The notes under the pieces: generated by a model
What the model was told of the DNA's origin: nothing
What the model saw: the letters and a program-made list of their open reading frames with translations, nothing else
The model's database searches: none
In this document: positions 56,860-64,000 of the stretch, in pieces
Position numbering within the stretch: position 1 is the stretch's first letter
Layout of the letters: every line of letters begins with the position of its first letter
Assembly (NCBI RefSeq): GCF_002926065.1
Contig: NZ_PREZ01000004.1
Span: forward strand, 62,001-126,000
Length of the DNA stretch: 64,000 nt
Origin: Jeotgalibacillus proteolyticus
GTDB taxonomy: Bacteria; Bacillota; Bacilli; Bacillales; Jeotgalibacillaceae
Direction: 5' to 3'
Translations under genes and position numbers: made by a program

Positions 56860-58224
56860 TTACGCCTGCATTTCCTTCAGCTTGTTTTTTAATATATCCC
56901 GTAAAAATTCCGGCATAAAGTACTCTTTTTTTGCCCGTTGCATTTGCGGAAAAAAATAACCGAATGTGAACATGTCTACAGTGGCTACACTGTATAGCCG
57001 ATCAGGATCAATTTTCTCGTTTTGAATATAGAAATGGTGGTTATCCCACGAAATATTTTTATAAATGAAAGCTCCTAAAATTGTTCCCCGAAAGCCCAGC
57101 CCTTTTACGACTGTAGCCGGCCATTCTTTCTTTTGCGCTTCACGCAGAACTTCCTTTAGCTCACTGCCATTTAAATAAACAGTACATGGATTAATTGGAT
57201 GTGGCAGAATCCGGTGCAACTCATATGCAGTAACCGGACCTTTAGTCAGCGAATCCAGCAGCAGGCCTCCTGTTAATAATGCACAGTCAGCATCACACCA
57301 TTCTAAGAGCGCATCTCCTAGAACAGACCCAAGAGGAGACAACGAATCAAAAGGATCATGAGGCAAATCCTCAGTGAGAGATGCCTCAACTGAAGAAAGA
57401 AGCTGTTTTCCTGACTCCATCCATCCTTTGATTTCCTCTTCTTCATTTAAGGAGGCAGGGAGTGCAGCTGTATCAATTAGATTAGCACTTCGATTTGAAA
57501 CGGTATGAGTGGTGTGGTCAAAATCAATCGCTATTTCCCCCACAAACATACCGTACTTTCCGGCTGCAGTTATAAGCGTTTTGTTATGAATCTTCCCCCG
57601 CTCCAGAATATGATGAGTATGGCCCCCCATAATCACATCGATTTCAGGGCATTCCTCCGCCACCCACTCATCCTCTCGAATACCGAGATGAGAGAGGAAA
57701 ACAACCACGTCCACCTTTTTCTTTAAAACCCGCACCTGTGCCTTCAGCTCATCCCGTGCAGGTGTAACTATCCAGCCCAGCCGGTCATAAAAAGCCGGGT
57801 ATTCGGCAGTTACAGCCACAATGCCAATCTTTGTTCCTTTAGCTGTTTGTGTTATATAGGTTGGATAGACCCAATCCGGTCGATGTCCGTTTGAATTAAA
57901 GAGGTTTGCAAGTACTACAGGAAATTTTGCATCATCATATAGATGGTTTAAGTCTTCATAGGAAAAAGTAATACCTTCATTATTTCCTATAGTAACTGCA
58001 TCGTACCCAAGCTCATTTAACAGATGAATGTTTTCCCTCCCTTTTGAGCCTTCTGTAAGGGGATGCCATCTATCTGTATGGTCACCTATGTCAAAGAGAA
58101 ACACATCTTCTCCTTTTTCTTTATGCTGCTTCTTTTGTGCAGCCAGATAATCCCTTATTCTCGGCCAGTTTTCAAAATGGCTGTGCAAATCATTCGTATG
58201 GTAAAAATAGATTCTTTCCTTCAT
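56860..58224 (-). CDS. yunD: 5'-nucleotidase-type metallophosphoesterase (YunD)
   Basis: 454 residues. Metallophosphoesterase motifs TNDLHSHF, DIGDHTD, TIGNNE, LSHLG and GGHTHH are all present in the N-terminal 220 residues; a C-terminal nucleotidase domain follows. No signal peptide, so it is cytoplasmic. It likely hydrolyses nucleotides or nucleotide sugars. yunC, expected beside it, is absent. Confidence 0.92.
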   Translation of the reverse strand: MKERIYFYHTNDLHSHFENWPRIRDYLAAQKKQHKEKGEDVFLFDIGDHTDRWHPLTEGSKGRENIHLLNELGYDAVTIGNNEGITFSYEDLNHLYDDAKFPVVLANLFNSNGHRPDWVYPTYITQTAKGTKIGIVAVTAEYPAFYDRLGWIVTPARDELKAQVRVLKKKVDVVVFLSHLGIREDEWVAEECPEIDVIMGGHTHHILERGKIHNKTLITAAGKYGMFVGEIAIDFDHTTHTVSNRSANLIDTAALPASLNEEEEIKGWMESGKQLLSSVEASLTEDLPHDPFDSLSPLGSVLGDALLEWCDADCALLTGGLLLDSLTKGPVTAYELHRILPHPINPCTVYLNGSELKEVLREAQKKEWPATVVKGLGFRGTILGAFIYKNISWDNHHFYIQNEKIDPDRLYSVATVDMFTFGYFFPQMQRAKKEYFMPEFLRDILKNKLKEMQA

Positions 58225-58248
58225 CTGGAGATATGCCTCCCTTTTTCA

Positions 58249-59073
58249 CTATGACATAATCCCTTCAATGATCGAACGGATCCCGAGCAGGACCAGAAAG
58301 ATTCGAAGGACTAACACCAGCTTATCCGATTGCATACTCTTATTTATCGCGGCTCCTGCTTTAGCGCCGATCCAGGCTCCAGGCGCAAGAGCTGCTACAT
58401 ATAGCCAGTTTACATTTCCTAAAAAGATATGTGACGCTGACCCGGTAATAGAAGATAAAAATACCATGAACATGGAGGTCCCGATGGCTACATGAGGCGG
58501 AAATAAAAAAGCCATGATCATAACCGGCACCATAATAGACCCTCCGCCTATACCAAATAACCCGGAAGCAAACCCGACAGCAAATGCAATAAGTACTCCA
58601 AGCAGAGGCGGAAAACCGTATTGGTAGGTTGTACCGTGCGGATCGGTAAAATGACGCTGGTAAGAAGTTGTCTGGAATCGTTTAATTGGTTTTAAGCGAT
58701 CCCTGATCATAAGAATAAACGAAATAAAAATCATAAAAATACCAAATGTTAAATGAAAGGAATCCAGCGTCAATGTACGATTAATCAATGCTCCTAAAAT
58801 CGTCCCCGGTCCGCTGCCAATAAAAAATAAAAGTCCGCTTTTAAGATCCACTGTTTTGTTTTTCAAATAGGAAAGTGTTGAAGACAGTCCTGTAACAATC
58901 ATAACGACCATCGATATTCCGACTGCAGTTTGTGGAGTAATACCACTGATCAAGCCTAAAGTGGAACCAAAAAACAGTAATGCAGGTACAACGATAATCC
59001 CTCCGCCAAGGCCGATCAGGGATCCAATCGTTCCTCCAGCAAGTCCAATCAAAACTAAAATTACCCATTCCAT
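58249..59073 (-). CDS. yunE: TauE/SafE-family membrane permease (YunE)
   Basis: 274 residues, eight or so membrane segments with the duplicated glycine-rich motif: GGTIGSLIGLGGGIIVVPAL near the start and FASGLFGIGGGSIMVPVMI in the middle. The family exports sulfonates or sulfite-type anions; the substrate here is unknown. Gene order yunD-yunE-yunF is as in B. subtilis. Confidence 0.9.
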   Translation of the reverse strand: MEWVILVLIGLAGGTIGSLIGLGGGIIVVPALLFFGSTLGLISGITPQTAVGISMVVMIVTGLSSTLSYLKNKTVDLKSGLLFFIGSGPGTILGALINRTLTLDSFHLTFGIFMIFISFILMIRDRLKPIKRFQTTSYQRHFTDPHGTTYQYGFPPLLGVLIAFAVGFASGLFGIGGGSIMVPVMIMAFLFPPHVAIGTSMFMVFLSSITGSASHIFLGNVNWLYVAALAPGAWIGAKAGAAINKSMQSDKLVLVLRIFLVLLGIRSIIEGIMS

Positions 59074-59092
59074 TCATCTTTCATCTCCACGC

Positions 59093-59941
59093 TTAAAATA
59101 AATCCAGCTGCCTCGGAGCAAGCCCCGAATAATCAATGTCAAGCAGCCTGATCAGCTGTTTGGCATTCTTTGCGGCATGTCCTCCGGAATTATTATTAAA
59201 CACTACAAAAACGTTTTTTGATTGCTTTTCCAGCTGTTTAATAATGTTTACCCATTCAACGAGCTCCTGCTCATTATAATCATATAAGTATCGAACTTCT
59301 CTCCATTTATCTCCATTGCCTTTTTTCGTCCACCCATGAAAATTCCTTCCATGCAGACGGACAAGGGTTGAATGATCATTTGTGGCAATGGGAACAATCG
59401 GAATGGACCCTTCACCTGCCTGAGGCTCATCGCACACTGTATGAATCCAGCTGTTCGATTTTAAAAACGCTAAAGTCTGTTCTTTAAATTCAGACTGATA
59501 CCACGTCTGGTTTCGAAATTCAATTGCCAGTGGGAGATCCGTTAATCGTTCCTGGCAATAGCGTATGTATTCTACATTGTCCTTTTGACAATCAAACCAG
59601 GGAGGAAACTGCAGCAGAACCATTCCAAGCTTTCCATGCTCAATGAAAGGCTTTAATGATTGAACGAAAGCAGAAAACATTTCTTCTTTTGAGTCAAACG
59701 GTATTTCACCGCGCTGATGTCCAGTCATCCCCTGATAGGCTTTAACGATAAAAGAAAAGGAGTCAGGTGTATCTTTTACCCATTTTTCAGTGTTTCGCTG
59801 CGGCTGAACGGCATAAAAAGAAGCATCCAGCTCCACGATTGGAAAATGCCCTGCGTAATCTTTTAATTTATCCTTGTTCTTAGAGCCTGCCTGATATACA
59901 TCCGGATGGTCACCCCATCCTGTTAAACCGACATAAATCAT
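59093..59941 (-). CDS. yunF: DUF72 family protein (YunF)
   Basis: 282 residues from ATG 59941 (AGGTGAT upstream). A TIM-barrel-like DUF72 pattern: IYVGLTGWGDHPD, FPIVELDASFYAVQ, FSFIVKAYQGMTGH, MVLLQFPPWF, AIEFRNQTW, VVFNNNSGGHAAKNA. Biochemical function unknown. It follows yunE by 19 bases. Confidence 0.92.
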   Translation of the reverse strand: MIYVGLTGWGDHPDVYQAGSKNKDKLKDYAGHFPIVELDASFYAVQPQRNTEKWVKDTPDSFSFIVKAYQGMTGHQRGEIPFDSKEEMFSAFVQSLKPFIEHGKLGMVLLQFPPWFDCQKDNVEYIRYCQERLTDLPLAIEFRNQTWYQSEFKEQTLAFLKSNSWIHTVCDEPQAGEGSIPIVPIATNDHSTLVRLHGRNFHGWTKKGNGDKWREVRYLYDYNEQELVEWVNIIKQLEKQSKNVFVVFNNNSGGHAAKNAKQLIRLLDIDYSGLAPRQLDLF

Positions 59942-60040
59942 TTTATCACCTGCCATATTGAAGGTATTATCATTGTACCATAATACAATTGATCGATAAT
60001 GGGAGAAGGCTTTAGTTTACAATGCGTCTTTATTTAACGT

Positions 60041-60119
60041 GCTGATTTGCGCTGCAGGGGCATGCTTTCCGCGGGGCGGGGCCCTGCGCTAACTTGCTAA
60101 CGCAAGTGGATCTCAAGCT
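60041..60119 (-). repeat. dispersed GC-rich repeat element, copy 2
   Basis: On the minus strand this runs CTTGAGATCCACTTGC ... GCCCCGCCCCGCGGAAAGC ... CAGCGCAAATCAGC, matching copy 1 at 45476-45602 but lacking its left part. It is intergenic and contains no gene. It is much richer in GC than its surroundings. Confidence 0.72.
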
Positions 60120-60132
60120 TTTCTTTCAATAC

Positions 60133-60160
60133 AAAAAAAGACGAGCTTATCGCTTCGTCT
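60133..60160 (-). terminator. terminator of the acidic lipoprotein gene
   Basis: AGACGA / TCGTCT hairpin followed by seven Ts on the minus strand. Confidence 0.8.
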
Positions 60161-60168
60161 TCTTTCCT

Positions 60169-61422
60169 CTAATAATCCGTTGCTTCTACTTCACCTGTAT
60201 TTTTATCAACTGAATACCACCCTAATGTATTTGTCATCTGGGCCTCATCCTCTTCTTCCCCTGAAAAAACAAATGCTTGAACAGTAAATTCATTTTCATT
60301 ACCTTCTGTATCCTGGATCATTAATTGAATATCATCTAAATTAACGTCTTCCTGTGCTTCCAAATAATTAAAAACCTTTTCTATCGCTTCATCTTCAGTC
60401 ATTTTGCTGCTTTCTTCCTGCTCTCTATCAGCATTCATATCAGCGTTTTTTGTTTCTACTAATGGATAAGTTGAAACGATCTTGTCTGATTCGTTTACAA
60501 TCTTGAGTCCCTGAACCTGAAAGTCGAGTGCTGTTAATTGAAGAACCTGTTCAAAGTCTATGCGTTCCTGTTCTGATGCTTGTACTCCATCATTTACACG
60601 GTATCTGACAATCGCTTGATTCTCTTCAATTATGGCTTCCTCAATTTCCATGCCTTCGAAAATGCCAGCGTAGTAAAATGGTTCGCCGCTCTCAACCTCA
60701 GCCATGGCTTCTACCGTTTGACCAAAATCAAGTAACTCACCATTGTCATCATATATTTCTTCTCCAGCCACAGCAGCACTTACATAGGTAAGCTCACCCC
60801 GCTCCGAATTTTCAGCAGAAACTACGTAATATCCCCTATTAGGCTCAGGTTCAATCTTGACCGGTTCTTCCCAATAATTTTCTGCAAACGTCAGCCCTCT
60901 TTCCCCATCCTGGTTTAAGAGGTTAAATTCTTCAATCCCGAATCTAAAGCCCAACTCGTTCAGGACCTCCCAAAATTCTTCCGACTCCGTTGACGCCATG
61001 CTTAAATTATCATCCTCGTTATAATAGAAATTAGCAGCAGTTCCTTGAACTTCAAAGTTTGTTACAGCTGAAAAGAGGTTACGTAAAGACGTATCACTTT
61101 CAACTAATGATCTGTGTAAAAGTTCCTGATGTGGCAAATCCTCAGCTGTACGAGTGAAATAATACAGTAAACCAAGCTCATCAGCTCGCTCACTATAAAT
61201 TATGTAATCTCCTTTTACATTTTCTTCTGTATAGTTCGCTTCTTCTGATTCATCTTCCTGAGAGCCTGCGTCTTCTTCATCCACCTCAACAGGAGTCTCT
61301 TCTTTCTGGCCGGTCGGATTCGACTCTCCTTCATTATCTGATCCATTTTCACTTTCACTGTTACAAGCTGCCAGCATTAAACTGAGTAAAAATAAAACTG
61401 GAATAACAATCATTTTATTCAA
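60169..61422 (-). CDS. acidic lipoprotein of unknown function
   Basis: 417 residues. Lipoprotein signal MNKMIVIPVLFLLSLMLAAC (Cys20), then about 50 residues rich in Glu, Asp and Ser (a flexible tether). Two or more mixed alpha/beta domains follow; the end (LGWYSVDKNTGEVEATDY) resembles a PepSY/YpmB-like strand pair. The protein is strongly acidic, as in envelope proteins of salt-tolerant Bacillaceae. No family can be named with confidence. It lies between yunF and suf with its own terminator. Confidence 0.8.
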   Translation of the reverse strand: MNKMIVIPVLFLLSLMLAACNSESENGSDNEGESNPTGQKEETPVEVDEEDAGSQEDESEEANYTEENVKGDYIIYSERADELGLLYYFTRTAEDLPHQELLHRSLVESDTSLRNLFSAVTNFEVQGTAANFYYNEDDNLSMASTESEEFWEVLNELGFRFGIEEFNLLNQDGERGLTFAENYWEEPVKIEPEPNRGYYVVSAENSERGELTYVSAAVAGEEIYDDNGELLDFGQTVEAMAEVESGEPFYYAGIFEGMEIEEAIIEENQAIVRYRVNDGVQASEQERIDFEQVLQLTALDFQVQGLKIVNESDKIVSTYPLVETKNADMNADREQEESSKMTEDEAIEKVFNYLEAQEDVNLDDIQLMIQDTEGNENEFTVQAFVFSGEEEDEAQMTNTLGWYSVDKNTGEVEATDY

Positions 61423-61666
61423 AATAACTCCCCCATTAGTAAAAGATTGATTGCAAAACTATTCCCTGCTGCTTCTCTAGTAAACTATTAATTTGACGGC
61501 TGCCATGCAATAATCATTTCGTATTTACTAAATTAAGAATATGTTTGTTCTTTAGAATAAACGAATTACTACTCACCATTAGCATTTTTAGCACCATTCA
61601 AATACTAATACTTAAAGATTTAATCTATAGAAAGAATGTTTATTTACTCCCTCTACAATTCAACAA

Positions 61667-61702
61667 AATAAAAGGAGGCAAACTTTTAAGTTCGCCTCCT
61701 TT
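61667..61702 (-). terminator. terminator of the suf operon
   Basis: GGAGGCGAACTT / AAGTTTGCCTCC hairpin followed on the minus strand by a T-rich tract. Confidence 0.87.
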
Positions 61703-61712
61703 ACTTCTTCTA

Positions 61713-63110
61713 TTACCCGATCGAACCTTCCATCTCGAATTTAATCAGACGGTTCATTTCAACGGCATATTCCATTGGAAGTTCTTTTGTAAATGGCTCG
61801 ATGAAGCCCATTACGATCATTTCTGTTGCTTCTTCTTCTGAGATTCCACGGCTCATAAGATAGAACAATTGCTCTTCAGATACTTTTGAAACCTTCGCTT
61901 CGTGCTCTAAAGAGATATTGTCATTTAAGATCTCGTTGTACGGAATAGTATCAGAAGTTGACTGGTTATCCATGATCAGCGTATCGCACTCGATATTTGA
62001 ACGGGCTCCGTGCGCTTTACGTCCAAAGTGTACGATTCCGCGGTAGGTTACTTTACCGCCTTGCTTGGAAATGGATTTTGACACAATCGTAGAAGAGGTA
62101 TTTGGCGCCAGGTGATGCATTTTAGCTCCTGCATCCTGGTGCTGCCCTTTACCTGCTAAAGCGATTGATAATGTCATACCGCGAGCACCTTCACCCCGAA
62201 GGATAACTGCAGGGTATTTCATTGTTAATTTAGAGCCGATGTTGCCATCTACCCATTCCATTGTGGCGTTTGCATCACATACAGCACGCTTCGTTACCAG
62301 ATTGAACACATTGTTCGCCCAGTTTTGGATGGTTGTATAACGGCAGTAAGCATCTTTTTTAATAATGATTTCAACAACCGCACTATGAAGTGAGTTTGTT
62401 GTGTAAACAGGAGCTGTACATCCTTCTACGTAATGAACACTTGAGCCTTCATCCGCAATAATTAATGTACGCTCAAACTGTCCCATGTTCTCAGAGTTAA
62501 TACGGAAGTAAGCCTGCAGCGGTGTATCAACTTTCACGCCTTTTGGCACGTAGATGAATGATCCGCCCGACCATACAGCCGAGTTAAGTGCAGAGAATTT
62601 GTTATCCCGGGAAGGAATTACTGTTCCCCAATGTTCTTTGAAAATTTCTTCATTCTCACGAAGAGCTGAGTCTGTGTCTTTGAACACAATCCCTAAATTC
62701 GTAAGTTCTTCTTTCATATTGTGATACACAACCTCAGATTCATACTGAGCAGAAACACCAGCTAAATACTTTTGCTCTGCTTCAGGAATTCCAAGCTTAT
62801 CAAATGTACGCTTGATTTCCTCCGGTACTTCATCCCAGCTGCGCTCACTTTTTTCAGAAGGCTTAACATAGTACGTGATTTCATCGAAATTCAACCCGCT
62901 CATGTCGCCTCCCCATTGTGGCATTGGCATGCTATAAAACTGCTCTAATGCTTTCAAACGATAGTCGAGCATCCACTGAGGCTCATCTTTCATGCGTGAG
63001 ATTTCTTCAACAATTTCTCTTGTCAGCCCACGCTTCGAACGGAAAATGGAGACGTCTTTATCATGGAATCCATATTTATAATCGCCCACTTCAGGCATTT
63101 TCTTCGCCAT
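61713..63110 (-). CDS. sufB: Fe-S cluster assembly scaffold SufB
   Basis: 465 residues, the full family length. Typical segments: [80 protein letters not shown] and [21 protein letters not shown]. With SufC and SufD it forms the scaffold on which clusters are built from sulfur delivered by SufS-SufU. It is the last gene of the operon, as in B. subtilis (sufC-sufD-sufS-sufU-sufB). AGGAGG ribosome site. Confidence 0.97.
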   Translation of the reverse strand: MAKKMPEVGDYKYGFHDKDVSIFRSKRGLTREIVEEISRMKDEPQWMLDYRLKALEQFYSMPMPQWGGDMSGLNFDEITYYVKPSEKSERSWDEVPEEIKRTFDKLGIPEAEQKYLAGVSAQYESEVVYHNMKEELTNLGIVFKDTDSALRENEEIFKEHWGTVIPSRDNKFSALNSAVWSGGSFIYVPKGVKVDTPLQAYFRINSENMGQFERTLIIADEGSSVHYVEGCTAPVYTTNSLHSAVVEIIIKKDAYCRYTTIQNWANNVFNLVTKRAVCDANATMEWVDGNIGSKLTMKYPAVILRGEGARGMTLSIALAGKGQHQDAGAKMHHLAPNTSSTIVSKSISKQGGKVTYRGIVHFGRKAHGARSNIECDTLIMDNQSTSDTIPYNEILNDNISLEHEAKVSKVSEEQLFYLMSRGISEEEATEMIVMGFIEPFTKELPMEYAVEMNRLIKFEMEGSIG

Positions 63111-63128
63111 CGTGATTCCTCCTTTTTA

Positions 63129-64000
<872 letters not shown>

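Overview
The window is bacterial chromosome from a Gram-positive, endospore-forming member of the Bacillaceae or a close relative. The right-hand gene order (yuzD, yutI, yutF, yutE, yutD, yutC, lipA, yunB, yunD, yunE, yunF, sufB-sufU-sufS) follows the yut-yun-suf stretch of Bacillus subtilis. yunB and the YhcN-type lipoprotein yutC point to a spore former. Ribosome binding sites are strong GGAGG types with frequent TTG and GTG starts. The genus cannot be fixed from the sequence alone.

About 1-45,400 is an apparently complete siphovirus-type prophage. Read in its own (minus) direction it runs: divergent immunity region (42.2-43.9 kb: repressor, Cro-like protein, ImmA/IrrE-like protease, three 15-bp operators); early regulation with a free-standing LexA-like DNA-binding domain and a BRO-type antirepressor (40.3-42.3 kb); recombination (SbcC-like ATPase, HNH/AP2 endonuclease, RecT, MBL-fold protein; 35.7-40 kb); replication (DnaD-like and DnaC-like; 33.4-35 kb); small metabolism and nuclease genes plus a C5 DNA methyltransferase (28.6-33.4 kb); XtrA; a membrane-protein cassette locus with repeated flanks (26.2-27.6 kb); an ArpU-type late regulator; a PIN-domain toxin-antitoxin pair; terminases, portal, capsid, connectors and tail (9.5-24 kb) with a programmed -1 frameshift in the tail chaperones; a tailspike, Wzy-like polymerase and small-gene insertion between Dit and Tal (5.8-9.5 kb); tail fibre/Tal, holins and amidase; and, at the far left, two promoter-terminator units that look like structured RNAs plus one gene with its own promoter. 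The tyrosine integrase lies at the right end. Both ends carry GTCAGG repeats with an 11-bp period that look like integrase arm sites.

From about 45,400 to 64,000 is host DNA. It starts with a dispersed GC-rich repeat and a small WYL-like gene whose promoter overlaps a near-perfect LexA box. Then come an Fe-S/redox pair (yuzD/yutI, divergent), a 2-hydroxyacid dehydrogenase, yutF, yutE, yutD, yutC, lipoyl synthase, the methionine/alanine importer metS-metP, an NhaC-type transporter under a lysine riboswitch (a likely lysine permease), yunB, yunD, yunE, yunF, an acidic lipoprotein and the 3' part of the suf operon (sufB, sufU, partial sufS). lytH and yunC, expected here by comparison with B. subtilis, are absent; transport genes occupy the place of lytH.

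The most notable signals are: (1) the autonomous structured-RNA region beside the left end; (2) the tailspike/Wzy-like polymerase insertion inside the tail-tip operon; (3) the cassette locus between xtrA and the late regulator; (4) an SOS circuit hint, with a LexA-like box at the start of the ImmA-like gene, a phage LexA DNA-binding domain lacking the protease half, and a LexA box on the flanking WYL-like gene; (5) the lysine riboswitch on an NhaC-family transporter.
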